Below, in pieces: positions 10,214 through 23,290 of a DNA stretch of 64,000 bases; the stretch's first letter is position 1, and every line of letters starts with the position of its first letter. The translations under genes were made by a program, and so were the position numbers. The stretch comes from Aquatica leii (lineage: Eukaryota > Arthropoda > Insecta > Coleoptera > Lampyridae), in assembly GCA_035610365.1 (NCBI GenBank), contig CM069436.1, positions 54,265,505 through 54,329,504 on the forward strand, read 5' to 3'. A model generated the notes under the pieces. The model ran no database searches. It was not told the origin of the DNA and saw only the letters and a list, made by a program, of their open reading frames with translations.

Positions 10214-12756
10214 TTTAGTTTCTTTTTACTGTCGCATAGAAACTTGAAAGACGCTTCAAATTAGGGGTGTCTCGACCTATTTTCCATATTTAAATTTTTG
10301 AGTTAGGGCACTAGTTTCTGAGTTAGGGTTTGCTGGAGCTAGGGGGTTTATCCGTTAATGTCAAGTTTCACGTCAAATCTTAAAACAAAATTAAAAATAC
10401 AAAAGCATGAATATAATTAATTACGAAATTTAGTAGTAAAGTTTTTGATCTGTTAATAAATAATCCTGTGTTTTGAGTTTCTTAAAAGTGTAATTTTCGG
10501 TTAATACTTTTTAGAAGGGCAAATTATGGTGTATTGATTTGTATACTCATCAATGGGTATCTTGCTAAGTACTTGATTAAAATAATTATAATTTTAAAAT
10601 TGTAGGTTTAATATAAATCTTCATCAATTCTTTGTCATAAGAAACGTTAGATGTAGTGTTCGTTTTGTTTTCTAATGTTTTGTACGTACAAAATTACCAG
10701 AAAGGATTAAGGTAAATACTGAAAAAAGTAAAGGTAAAAGTCAGAAAGTTTAAAAATACAAAACTAAAAATAAATTTTTTTAATATTAAATTTGTATTTA
10801 CATTTATCAATAATGTAGCAAATTTTCTTTGTGGACAATGTTTACGTCTAGCAACTTTAAAGAAGTAACTACTTTTTAGGATGCGGCTGTCAATTTCTAA
10901 ATTTCTACAACTTGTCTCGGATGTTTTCTATTTTAGTATTTAATAAAAAATCTTTGTTCATTTACATTAAAAATCTATAGAATGCTCAAGAAAAGTCAAA
11001 TATAACTGTAAATAATATACATTTGGTTAGGTTTTCCAATATGGTAGTATCATTTTATAATAAAAATATAATTTTGATTGTTAAATTTAAAGTTACTTTT
11101 TACATTGAAAAAAAATGTTAAATTTTAAAAATTTTCAAAAAATATCATTTTTTGTTTACAACACTTATATACCAATTTAATAACAAAAAAGATAAATCAC
11201 AATCATGATAAAGCAAAGGAAAACCGTATAACAAAAACCAAATAAGAAAATGGGTCAGAAATCAATACAATTTATAGAACCTCGCATCTTTAAACAGATA
11301 TCCATGCAACTAAAAAATATTATAACAGTGAAACAATTAGCAAACAAGATTAAAAAGTGGATGTTTCAAGAAAGAACTGGAGTTCTAAAACCTGGAAGTA
11401 CTTAAGCTAGTGTCTAGTTCTAGGGACATTGTTATGAATTTGGCTAGCCACCTGTGTTTAAGATGAAAAGAACAGAGAAAAAAACTAAACAATTTCGACT
11501 ATAAACTAAGTGAAAATTATTAAACCTCAAAATTTTTTATAGTACTAAATATTACGATCTTTTATTTATTTTTTAATTTATTTAATTATATGCAACAGCA
11601 CCACAGTTACCGTAACAACAGTTTAAGTTATAGAAAGTAAGTAGTAAACGACGCGACGTTTATGTATGCTACAGAAACAGAAAGAAACTCAATTAGACTC
11701 AATCTTGCAGAAAATACAAATTAAAAGCAAAAAAAAACAGTTGTTTGAACGGATGAATCACAATTCAAAGTTTTTGAAAGCAAACGTCGTACATTTTAGT
11801 TTATCAACAACTAATAAAAAATATTGGAAAAAAAAATAAAAACTATAAAATATGGAAATGATAGTACTATGATTTAGGGTTGTTTTTAAGTGCAGTAAAA
11901 ATTTCATAAAATAGCTAACAAAATGACTAGTAAAACAATTACTTACTACTTTAAACTTACTTAAAAAATACTCTTTTTAACGCTTTATAATACTTTAAAC
12001 AACAATAATTGTTTATTTTTTGTTTAATAAGTTTTTGTGCTAATATATTTTATTTACAAAAATCAATTTTCAACTACAAGAAACTTAAAATAGATAATAA
12101 TATACAAGTTAAAGTTCCTACGCTAAAATAAGCATAAATTATTGCTTATGAAAAACTAATTAAAACAAATATTGAACATTTAATATTAATTAATCTTTGT
12201 AAAATTATATTTCTTTAATTTACAAATAATTTTGATACATACAATATAAAAACTATCTAAAATATTTTAATTGATTATTTTGTTAATAAATATCAAATAG
12301 TATAGTGTTTTAAGTTAAATAATTAAACAAAAACATAACTGATATCAAAAAGCATTATCAAGTTTTTATTAAATCAAAATGAGTTACGCAAGTTATATTT
12401 TAGTACATTTATTTTGTTACGATATCGCACTGTTCAACAATGTTGCCGCTAAAAATGGTGCTACAATCTACAACAATTATCGGGGTGCCATATGGTCAAT
12501 ACGTCAAAATTATATACACCTGTATATCGCACAACGCCCTCTGTGTTATTATGAATGAACCAAACTGTATAAATCTGACCACCAATTGACAAAATGGCTC
12601 CCAAGCAATTTTTGCGTACGAGCTTAAAAAGTGTTGATAAGCTCTAGAAAAATTTTTAATGTAAAGTACTGTGGCTCCCAAACTTGGGTGCCTCTTTGTA
12701 TTTTGGGTGCCACAATAACAATGAATACCCAATTATGGTGCCACGATGACAATTTT

Positions 12757-12760
<4 letters not shown>

Positions 12761-12792
<32 letters not shown>
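12761..12792. repeat. (TA)n run at the palindrome centre
   Basis: Sixteen TA repeats flanked symmetrically by ATTTTTATG and CATAAAAAT and then by GGTGCCAC and GTGGCACC. It is both the junction of units B and B' and the dyad axis of the palindrome. Confidence 0.95.
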
Positions 12793-12796
<4 letters not shown>

Positions 12797-15323
12797 AAAA
12801 TTGTCATCGTGGCACCATAATTGGGTGTTCATTGTTATTGTGGCACCCAAAAATACAAAGAAGCACCCAAGTTTGGGAGCCACAGTACTTTTACATTAAA
12901 AATTTTTCTAGAGCTTATCAACACATTTTAAGCTCGTACGCAAAAAATTGCTTGGGAGCCATTTTGTCAATTGGTGGTCAGATTTATACAGTTTGGTTCA
13001 TTCATAATAACACAGAGGGCGTTGTGCGATATACAGGTGTATATAATTTTAACGTATTGACTATATGGCACCCCGATAATTGTTGTAGATTGTGGCACCA
13101 TTTTTAGCGGCAACATTGTTGAACAGTGCGATATCGTAACAAAATAAATGTACTAAAATATAACTTGCGTAACTCATTTTGATTTACTAAAACTTGATAA
13201 TGCTTTTTGATGTCAGTTATGTTTTTGTTTAATTATTTAACTTAAAACACTATACTATTTGATATTTATTAACAAAATAATCAATTAAAATATTTTAGAT
13301 AGTTTTTATATTGTATGTATCAAAATTATTTCAAAATTAAAAATATAATTTTACAAAGATTAATTAATATTAAATGTTCCATATTTGTTTTAATTAGTTT
13401 TTCCTAAGCAATAATTTATGCTTATTTTAGCGTAGGAACTTTAACTTGTATATTATTATCTATTTTAAGTTTCTTGTAGTTGAAAATTGATTTTTGTAAA
13501 TAAAATATATTAGCACAAAACTTATTCAACAAAAAATAAACAATTTTTGTTGTTTAAAGTATTATAAAGCGTTAAGAAGAGTATTTTTTAAGTAAGTTTA
13601 AAGTAGTAAGTAATTGTTTTACTAGTCATTTTGTTAGCTATTTTATGAAATTTTTACTGCACTTAAAACAACCCTAAATCATAGTACTATCATTTCCATA
13701 TTTTATAGTTTTTATTTTTTTTCCAATATTTTTTATTAGTTGTTGATAAACTGAAATGTACGACGTTTGCTTTCAAAAACTTTGAATTGTGATTCATCCG
13801 TTCAAACAACTGTTTTTTTTGCTTCTAATTTGTATTTTCTGCAAGATTGAGTCTAATTGAGTTTTTTTCTGTTTCTGTAGCATACATAAACGTCGCGTCG
13901 TTTACTACTTACTTTCTATAACTTAAACTGTTGTTACGGTAACTGTGGTGCTGTTGCATATAATTAAATAAATTAAAAAATAAATAAGAGATCGTAATAT
14001 TTAGTACTATAAAAATTTTGAGGTTTAATAATTTTCACTTAGTTTATAGTCGAAATTGTTTTTTCTCTGTTCTTTTCATCTTAAACACAGGTGGCTAGCC
14101 AAATTCATAACAATGTCCCTAGAACTAGACACTAGCTTAAGTACTTCCAGGTTTTAGAATTCCAGTTCTTTCTTGAAACATCCACTTTTTAATCTTGTTT
14201 GCTAATTGTTTCACTGTTATAATATTTTTTAGTTGCATGGATATCTGATTAAAGATGCGAGGTTCTATAAATTGTATTGATTTCTGACCCATTTTCTTAT
14301 TTGGTTTTTGTTATACGGTTTTCCTTTGCTTTATCATGATTGTGATTTATGTTTTGTCTTATTAAACTGGTATATAAAGGTTCTAAGGAAAAAATTAGAT
14401 TTTTTGAAGAGTTTTAAAATTTAACATTTTTTTCAATGTAAAAGTAACTTTAAATTTAACAATCAAAATTATATTTTTATTATAAAATGATACTACCATA
14501 TTGGAAAACCTAACCAAATGTATATTATTTACAGTTATATTTGACTTTTCTTGAGCATTCTATAGATTTTTAATGTAAATGAACAAAGATTTTTTATTAA
14601 ATACTAAAATAGAAAACATCAGAGACAAGTTGTAGAAATTTAGAAATTGACAGCCGCATCCTAAAAAGTAGTTACTTCTTTAAAGTTGCTAGACGTAAAC
14701 ATTGACCACAAAGAAAATTTGCTACATTATTGATAAATGTAAATACAAATTTAATATTAAAAAAATGTATTTTTAGTTTTGTATTTTTAAACTTTCTGAC
14801 TTTTACCTTTACTTTTTTCAGTATTTACCTTGATCCTTTCTGGTAATTTTGTACGTACAAAACATTAGAAACAAAACGAACACTACATCTAACGTTTCTT
14901 ATGACAAAGAATTGATGAAGATTTATATTAAACCTACAATTTTAAAATTATAATTATTTTAATCAAGTACTTAGCAAGATACCCATTGATGAGTATACAA
15001 ATCAATACACCATAATCTGCCCTTCTAAAAAGTATTAACCGAAAATTACACTTTTAAGAAACTCAAAACACAGGATTATTTATTAACAGATCAAACTTTA
15101 CTACTAAATTTCGTAATTAATTATATTCATGCTTTTGTATTTTTAATTTTGTTTTAAGATGTGACGTGAAACTTGACATTAACAGATAAACCCCCTAGCT
15201 CCAGCAAACCCTAACTCAGAAGCTAGTGCCCTAACTCAAAAATTTAAAAATGGAAAATAGGTCGAGACACCCCTAATTTGAAGCGTCTTTCAAGTTTCTA
15301 TGCGACAGTAAAAAGAAACTAAA

Positions 15324-15491
15324 ATTTACGCAACGGAACCAGGGTCTCTGGAAAAATTTCGTCGACGCAATATTAAAGAATGTCGTTAAATTACGCCATA
15401 TATCTTCCAAAATGTAAGGAAACGTTTAGAGCAGAATTTGTATTATTGTATGGAAGTTCGTGGCGCACAATTTGAGCATTTGTTGAACTAA
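15324..15491 (+). pseudogene. C-terminal remnant of a Tc1/mariner-type transposase (right arm)
   Basis: Mirror of the remnant at 10046-10213 and of identical length (168 nt). It carries the same in-frame TAA (15387-15389) before ITPYIFQ and ends FEHLLN. It differs by SLEKF for SLKKF and by Arg for Gly in the conserved EVGGAQF. The shared stop shows that the damage predates formation of the palindrome; the differences arose afterwards. Confidence 0.8.
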
Positions 15492-15589
15492 TAAAAATTT
15501 CTTCTGACGTTGAATTTTGATGTTTTAAATTTTTCTACACTTTTAAAATTTTTATAAGCTTAAAAGCAATCATGCACACACGTAGAGAA

Positions 15590-16790
15590 TCAAGACACCA
15601 TTAAAATCAGGGTTACTCGACCACCTACCTATAATTTTTGTTTTTGTTGGGGGTTGTTGGGGCTAGGAGGTTGACCTGACAAAATCAAATTTGACGCCAA
15701 AATGTGTCGTACAAAAAGTCAAAAGTGGCGTGTTTTAGGATTTTTTCTAAACAACACCCCCACCTTACGTAATCTAGAGGGTTGTTTTTTATGGAGACAA
15801 AAAAAATTTATAAAACTACTTTTGGCCTTGCTGTCGTATAGAGAATTAAAAGACCTTTTAAATGACAGGTCGTTTGACGCCCTTCTCTTGAATTAGGGGT
15901 TGCTAGATCTAGAAGGATGATGTGTCAATTTCAAGTTTGATATTTAAAGTTGTCTCCTAAAAATCAAGAATCAACCTGTCTGAGTGTTTTTTTAATAACT
16001 TAGTCTCCCACCTTAGTTAATCTAGAGGGTTGTTTTTAATAGATACGAAAAAAACCATTAGAAAAAACTATTTTCAGGTATGCTGTTGCATAGAGAATTA
16101 AAAGACGCTTTAAATGAGGGGTCATTCGACCTCCTTTCCCTATTCAAATTCTTGAGTTAAGGGTTGCTGGAGCTAGGGGGTTGATGTGTCAATGTCAAGT
16201 TTGAAATTTAAAGTTGTCTTTTAAATATCAAGAATCGATCTGCCCGAGCGTTTTTTTAAGAACCTAGTTAATCTAAAGGGTTGTTTTTAAAGAAGACGAA
16301 AAAGAATTGGATAAATTTATTTTTGGCCATGCTGTCGCATAGAGAATTTAAAGACGCTTTAAATGAAGAGTCATTCAAGTTCCTTTCCTTATTTAAATTT
16401 TTGAGTTAGGGGTTGTTGGAGCTACGGGGTTGATGTGTCAATGTCAAGTTTAATATCTCAAGTTATTTACTAAAAATCAAGAATCGACCTGTCAAAGCGT
16501 TTGTTAAAAAACTAGTCTCCCCCACTTTACTTAATCTAGAGGGTTGTTTTTCATAGGAACACAAAAAAATTCAATAAAACCACTTTTTGCCATGCTGTCC
16601 TCATAGAGAATTGCAGGAGGTTTTAAATAAAGGTTCGATCAACCCCCTTCCCTTATTTAAATTCTTAAGTTAGGGGTTGCTGGCTTCAGAGGGTTGATGT
16701 GTCAATGTCAAGTTTGACACTTAAAGTTGTGTCCCAAAAGTGTCCTAAAGCAGGGATGTTTTTTTTCAAACACCCACTCTATATAAGCAG
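15590..16790. repeat. Five tandem units of about 250 bp (right arm)
   Basis: Reverse complement of the array at 8760-9960, with the same order of units. Several copies differ by single bases from their left-arm partners. Confidence 0.8.
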
Positions 16791-17053
16791 CATGATAGAA
16801 GTGAAGTATAATCATATACATACAGTTTAATTAAAAACGAAATATTTACTAACTGGCACCTTTACTATTTAATTTATATGACAACAATGTTGGGTGTCAT
16901 TTACTATTTTAAACATGTATTTTTATACAAATGGGTGCCATTTGCATCATACAAGTCGATATGCCACAATGACATATATTATCAAAGAATTTATACACCC
17001 GGGTGTCTTTTATGCAATAGTCATGGTGGGTGCCACATAATTCAACACTTACG

Positions 17054-17077
17054 TATATATATATATATATATATATA
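17054..17077. repeat. (TA)12 run at the B'/C junction
   Basis: Twelve TA repeats. GTGGCACC-family motifs lie on both sides and point away from it, as expected if two motif-ended elements abut here. Confidence 0.95.
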
Positions 17078-17093
17078 CGGGAATTTCTACGCT

Positions 17094-17199
17094 GTGGCAC
17101 CAAAATATAATTTGACGTATAGACACCCAGAATTGAGTAGATGTATACAGTTCTCGTGGCACCAATATACGAGAATATTTATATATGCGTCTGGGCACC
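17094..17199 (+). promoter_or_regulatory. GTGGCACC motif cluster, left end of unit C
   Basis: Four copies or variants at 17094, 17122, 17156 and 17193, all in the same orientation, reading inward from the (TA)n run. Their regular spacing at an element end suggests binding sites for a recombinase or accessory protein; that role is inferred. Confidence 0.5.
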
Positions 17200-17219
17200 T
17201 TATATACGAACTTGGGCGG

Positions 17220-19780
17220 AGCTAACTGTATCATTTGAAGAAATACAACTGCAGATACTTCTTGGAAAAATACCTGCTTCTTAAAACATTTTAAAGTAAG
17301 TTTTTGGTTCTATATGAATATTTTCTATAAGGGAATTTTAAGCAACTGTTTGTAATTTTTTAGTAATCGATTCTTTTTACTATTATTGCAATTTCATAGT
17401 TAATTGAAGTCAAGTTTGTCAACAAACGAATTACATAAAAACATAATAGTACCTAGTAAAATCACAGCTTCAGTGCACATTACTAATGCTCTAATAATCA
17501 GTTTTTGATAGATTAATTGCAGTTGTTATTTTTATTAGACCAATTATTAAATTAATTTATGTTAACAATTGATGTTGTAAATTAACAGATCTTGATAATA
17601 TTTACTTTTAATGGAGTTAAATTTCATATTCAATTATGGCACGACTTTGGCTATACCTACTACATATTTGATAAATAATCGTAAAGTTTTATTAAATTAA
17701 GTTTGTTTATTTCAACCCCTAAGTTATTATAATAGCAAATACTTATTAACTATTTATTAGAATATGTTAAATACACAAGATTTCAATACGAGTGATGTAT
17801 TAGTTAAATAAAATGTCTTTAATGAACATTCAATATTTTTGTCGGCATTAGTGTGTTAAGTACTTTTACTTAACAGTATTCAGGTTTACTGGGTTTAAAA
17901 TTGTAGGGGAGTTGCAGAAACTTGTTTTTCTGGTAAATTGCGTGTTAGGTAGGTTATTTCCACCTTTTGCACGGCAAAACAAAATGTTACTAGTTAATGA
18001 ACGATTTTCTAAACTGCAAAAGATACCATCAACAAACTAAATTTGATGCATTATATTACAATTATAATTAACGCGTCAATCGTCCAACTTTTCTGGGGTT
18101 AAAAAAAATTCGCGCTTATAGTAATCTATAATGTGACTAGATACACATACAATTAGCAAATAAAATTCCAAAACTGAAATAAATCTGTTTTTAAGATAGT
18201 GCTATAAAAAACGGTCATGTCATAGATACTGAAGAAATGGAGGCAACTTTTATTTTAGTTCTTTATTGTTTGTTGTGTGCGTTTTCTTTAAAGAAATAAA
18301 AGTACCTATTGAAATAAAATGCTTTTTTGGTATTACATATTGTTTTCACAAAATGGCAACAGCATTTACAAAATTTTTTAAATGGGATTTGGTATTTGCA
18401 ACAATTATCAACAATTTGAAAAAATTAATTATCATTCATACTAAAAAAAATAATAAAGATTAAATCATGCTAGTAGTTTGTACATGTATTGTAATCTTTT
18501 AATTGTTTGTTTGTACATGTTTAAAAAAAATCAAAGTGCTCCATATTGTAATAGTACTGCTTTTAAGGACTAAGTACCAAATGTCCGGATTAACGAATAC
18601 GATTTCTTTTGTCATTGCTTTGCTAGCCACATTTTATAAAAGTCCTACTTTTTATGTACAGTATGTGCTGTGCAATTTCTTGTAAAGTGCTGTTAGGTTA
18701 ATCTGGAAATTAAATACGCATCTTAGTTAATTAAAGTTGGTATTTTTTACAGAATACTATGTAAGTACGGAAAATATGTCACCGGTCATGAAAAACCTTG
18801 CAACACACAAAATTTTTTTTTCTTTGAAAAGCCATTTTAAATTTTATAAAAGAAGTCTATAAATGACTGAAACGCAAACGCTAAATTACCAGACCGTCAA
18901 TATGAAGGTCAGAATGAAAGTCAACAGTACGAAAATCAAACGACGGTCGCAAATATCCCTTTAAATTATAAAACTATCGCTGGTCAATACTATGAAATCA
19001 AATTTTAAGTCTTTTACAAAAGTATAATTACTTTATACCTTATCATTAGGTTTCCGTTTAATTGAACCGATTCTTCTAAAAAAAAACCCCGAAATTCAAA
19101 AGTTTAAAGACAAATTTAATTTATAATATTTAGCAACTATTAAACTGAATTATGTTAAGATAAGGCTGAATTGACACCCACTAAAAATTGGTTTATCTTT
19201 TAGATTTACTGAAAATATAATACACTGAACGTTACAGAATGGAGAAGTACCAAGTTGAAGTAACTAGGCCACTTGTTTTTTAATAGTCCACGTTCATTTC
19301 ATAAGCCGTTATATAAGCTATAAGTTGTGGATGGAAACGTCACACAGTAGACAAAAGCGTGCTTCGATTATCTAAATTGTTGCATCTTTAATGTAAATTT
19401 TTTTTAACGTTGCGATTTTCATGTACTTAAATATTTTTAAAACAATTTAATTTTCTTAGCAAATTAAAGATAATAAACTCTACAGACAATTATATTTACT
19501 TATATTATGAACAGAAAAAGGAATATTAAATAAACGTTGAAGAAATTGAACTTACAATTGAACTGTTCTATACCTTATACTGTTGTACTTGTAGATTTTA
19601 AATTTATTCATAATGCTAAAATATTTTGAACATTGGTTAGATAAACTATCAATTATTACAAAGCTTATTTTTCGGATTATCTCATAGGATACAAAAGAAA
19701 AAGAAATCATTATACATAAGAAAACATTTATTTTAGGCATACGTAAACTTAAATGAAAATGATGTGTGTAACATACCAAA
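17220..19780. other. AT-rich interior of unit C downstream of the recombinase gene
   Basis: No ORF with recognisable similarity. This lies 3' of the recombinase gene and may include its 3' untranslated region. Nothing else can be supported. Confidence 0.4.
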
Positions 19781-19790
19781 TTTTAAAAAG

Positions 19791-22700
19791 TCACAATTTC
19801 CTTTTCAAACGTTCAATCTTGCTTCTTATTTGAGCTACAGTTCGTTTGGTTTTTAAGCGTTTATCGATAAATGTTTTCATTTCGCTTGTATTCGGATACT
19901 TTGAAGTATTACTAATAAAGCTTGCAAAATGTGTTTTTAGTAAGGATATTTCATCATTAGTCCATCTGGTTACTTACTTTGTCGTTCTTTTAGTCTGAAT
20001 TAAATCCTTCTCGGATGCAGATGAATATGATGAGTGGTTATGTCCTTGTACAGTTATTTCTAAAAAAAAACGAAAATTTTAGTTGCCTGATTTTTAAATT
20101 TACAATAACAAGGATGCGTACTGAAAATCATGTTAGTTATTGTAATTTTTTTTCTACCAGGTCTAACAATAAAGGATCGATTATTATGCAAACTTATGAC
20201 ATTAGTGATTGGTCTCAAAGCTACAAAATAACATTAGTAATATATTCAAAATAATACATACATACTTAATTTTCTAAATACTAAAAACGGGTATCAGTAA
20301 AAATCATACCAGTAGAGGATATTGGTATAGTGAAGTTACTAGTGGGCGCTGCATCTTCATTTTCGGAAGATGAGTTTAGTATTGCAGTGTCATCATTTAT
20401 GTTGATTTCTACATCCTATAAACTTTTATTTTTGCAGTCTAAAACTTCGCCCATTTCTAATTTCAACAAAATTTTTGAAACTTTTGCTATCATCATAATA
20501 TCTTTTGGCAACCTATAAAACTCCCTGTGGGTTTTTTCGGTGTGACCCATAAACGTAACTAACTGCTCAATTTCATTATCGCGCAAATCCATAATTTGCA
20601 TCATAGTAGCTATATGTTTACGTAATCTACTACTACGTATTAGTGTTGGCTGCAGTGCACCGCATTCTTTTGAATACTTTGCTTGTACATAACAACCGTT
20701 TATCCATCCATCTTCAGTATTTTGATTACAAAAAAGATATTTATTTTTTGTGCTTACATATTTGTCCCGATCTTTAATGAGAAAATCTATGAATTCTTGA
20801 ACATCTCTTGGCACTAATATTAACAACTCTTTGGATCCCTTTCCTATGGTGTGGATTTTTTTGTAAAATTTAGTTAAGAGTATTTCCGTTTTTGAAAGAG
20901 ATGCAAAAATTTCGTCCGTTTCTTGTATATTATTAATTTCAGTAACGTCTCTTAACTCGATAAACTGAACATCTCCTACTCGCTTTCTATTATGTAGTAA
21001 AACTAATAAAAAGGTAACTTCTAAAAGAATTAAATACTGATTTTTGTCTACTCCTGCTTTTAATGCCAGGATAGAATTTTTTCCTTTCTCTAAACAATGT
21101 TGTCTTAATTTCATTATGTCTTGAGTTAAGGGAAGCAATTTTTTATTGTGGTTTCTAGATTTTTTAACATTCAAATCTTTTAAAGCAATACTGCCAATTT
21201 CACGTGCCCAATTTTTCTCGACTATTTTTGATAACGTATTTAGATTTTGTAAAATTTCCGAACTGTTTTTTAGAGAGTCTTGGCTTATAATAGGATCTTT
21301 TTTAGAAAGTAAATATACCGCAATATCAATTAGATCTTTAATGGTTTTTCCTTGGTGTAGTGCGTACGAAGCAGCTCCAAACGATCTTTCATTTTCGCTG
21401 TATTTACTGACTTGCTTAACTGATTGAACTAAATAGTCAATATATTCGGGCTTTAAGATATCTAAAAAGTTATTATTTTTTTTACAAAAAAAACTTAAGT
21501 CGAGTGTAGATCGTAGTATTTATCAATTTAATATAGTTATTTGTTTTACAAGGCACAAAAGTGTCAGATTTAGTGTATTTACAGCCGAGACAAAGTCAAA
21601 GCAGATAAGGCAGTAATTTTGCCGTGTAAAACATGATTTTTACTCCGATTTTTATGATTAACATTAATTTTTTTACATATTTTTCATCTATAAAATGTAA
21701 TTGTGATTACATTGCACTGTAACTATTGCTATGGTAATGTTATTCGTTTCTATAATAGAGTTTTTTTACTGCCTAGGCACTAAAACGATCACTTTATTGA
21801 CTGTAAAACGGTTCGTAAACATGCAATCTAATGCGTATCAGAGAAAAAAACTTTTAATTCAATACATAACACTTTCGTGAAACTTACCAATAATTGTTTT
21901 AATATCGTTGGATGGTATCGGTAATAGAGGTTTAATTTCAATTAATAGCCTAGCGCATTCTCTCATTTTATTACGTGCCAGAGGGATTCGCTTGTTAACA
22001 TTTTTGGCTGTTTGTAGAAGACGCATTCCATATTCTAAAATAATTGGATCTGATATTGCAGTTTTTCCAATATCGTCCATCCTGTCAACAACAGAAACAT
22101 GAATAAAGAAAATTTCATATCTTTAAAAACTCACCTTAGTTTTTTAATAAGATTTTTCCTCAACGGGTTGCTTTTCAAGTACATTTGGTAACTTGAATTG
22201 AGAGAAAATAGAAATGAACTGACTTTCGGATTTTCGAATTTGGCATTTTTGGATTTTAAACTCTGAGTGCATTTTTTATAATGGCGAGTAATATAACTGT
22301 TTTTAAAAAATGCTTTACAGTATGCACAAATTGAGTAATCGTCAAGATCGTTTGATTGTGGGCAAGGATTTCTTTTTGGAATAATTTTTCCGGTTCTTTG
22401 TTGCAATATAAGAACGCCCTTAGCACGTATATTGGCTATAATTTCTTTCTTTTCCTTCATACCTATTAAAACATACGTATATAATCTAATCTGACAGATT
22501 TTTCAAGATATCGTACACTTAGATTCCATTAGTAATGATACTGCACTTTTATCTTTATGATTTTGACGCAAGTGTCTAGAGAAATGTTTAGATACAATCA
22601 ATACTTCACAAAACATGCAAAACGTTTTTTTATATTGTTTCTTTAAGTTTTGTTTATTCTCTGGTGTTTGATCTTCAACCGTTGAATCAGTTAAGACAGA

Positions 22701-23290
22701 TTGGTCGCTAAAGTTCAAAGAAAATTGATCGTCATCATTAGATGATACTGCAAATATATAAATTCAGAATAACTTAAAAATATTTATTTGAAAAATTACT
22801 GGAGCTAGATGTTTCACCACATTTATAATTTTCTTCTACATTGTCAATATTTTGAATGTCTTTATTTATTATACAGGTCACCGTTTCCTAAAGCAAAACC
22901 GATTGAATAGGTCTACTAATTAAATAAGTGTATAATATAAACTTACTATAAAACTAAAATAATTTAAAAAAAAGAAAATAAAACGTACTGTTAGGTTTTC
23001 ACATACTTGAGCATCTTCAGGTTTGAACTGATGATCCTTTTTTTCTATTATAAAAACATTAAATTTTAATTTAGAAACAAATTTGGAAATTTTTAGTTTA
23101 ATTATTTACCTGATACGTTAAGAGCATTTTGTAAGATTTTTCCTGTTCTTGCGGACACTAGAATGTATGGAATTACACATAAATATTTCAAATAAATTAA
23201 GATGAACTCACTTAACGGTTTTTCTCTAATTCTAGATAAACTTCTAGTTTTGTAACTGATTGCAGTTTTTTGTAGCTTATATGTATTCAT
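19791..23290 (-). pseudogene. Zinc-finger tyrosine recombinase-like gene, nine exons, two in-frame stops
   Basis: Exons: 23290-23212, 23157-23110, 23044-22989, 22887-22800, 22747-22517, 22462-22135, 22081-21888, 21461-20310, 20059-19791. All junctions have GT-AG borders and compatible phases (about 815 codons). Start is MNTYKLQKT. Residues 134-154 form C-x2-C...H-x4-H and residues 213-232 form C-x2-C...H-x3-C fingers. From about 438 comes a tyrosine recombinase fold: Arg near 500 (HNRKRVGDV), Lys near 549 (GKGSK), Arg near 622 (RLRKH, replacing HxxR), His near 648 (MGHT), Tyr near 657 (HREFYRLP). The last exon encodes a Trp-containing domain (RWTNDEISLL) ending KRKL. TAG at 20418-20416 and TAA at 19976-19974 interrupt the frame, which is otherwise kept. 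The first stop lies after the catalytic Tyr (689 residues). It resembles recombinase-like proteins scattered in animals and is probably the transposase of unit C. Confidence 0.75.

Larger units (their letters stand above)
8490..12760. mobile_element. Unit B: (TA)n-bounded element with GTGGCACC end motifs
   Basis: Bounded by (TA)n on both sides. The left 200 bp carry GTGGCACCC (about 8508), ATGGCACCC (about 8599), GACACCC variants and an inverted GGTGCC near 8685. The right 300 bp carry the inverse form: GGGTGCC or GGTGCCAC at about 12484, 12688, 12706 and 12738, plus GGCTCCC variants. The interior has no intact gene. It holds five tandem units of about 250 bp (8760-9960) and a Tc1/mariner transposase remnant (10046-10213). 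Unit B' is its inverted copy. I infer a non-autonomous element that shares end signals with the recombinase-bearing unit C. Confidence 0.55.
8490..17053. repeat. Palindrome of about 8.6 kb centred on a (TA)n run
   Basis: The left arm 8490-12760 and right arm 12793-17053 are reverse complements along their whole length, centred near 12776. Stretches I compared directly show a few percent substitutions plus some diverged patches (for example around 11110-11160 against 14345-14430). Arms end cleanly at (TA)n runs on both outer sides. The sequence differences and defined ends argue that this is a real inverted pair of elements, not a simple read fold-back artefact. Confidence 0.9.
12793..17053. 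mobile_element. Unit B': inverted copy of unit B
   Basis: Reverse complement of 8490-12760 with the same end motifs: GTGGCACC near 12809 and 12840 at its left end, and GGTGCC or GGGTGCC forms at about 16853, 16932 and 17027 at its right end. It contains the mirrored tandem array and transposase remnant. Substitutions separate it from B, so the two have evolved apart for some time since duplication or independent insertion. Confidence 0.55.

Noticed and set aside
8490..17053. Palindrome as an assembly or read fold-back artefact
   Set aside because: The arms differ by substitutions and a few diverged patches, and both outer edges fall at (TA)n runs; an artefact would give near-identical arms with arbitrary ends. 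Still worth confirming with reads.
20015..20254. Plus-strand ORFs at 20015-20254, 20330-20518, 21146-21427 and 21908-22102
   Set aside because: They are antisense shadows of the recombinase exons, which have family-like sequence and consistent splice sites on the minus strand.
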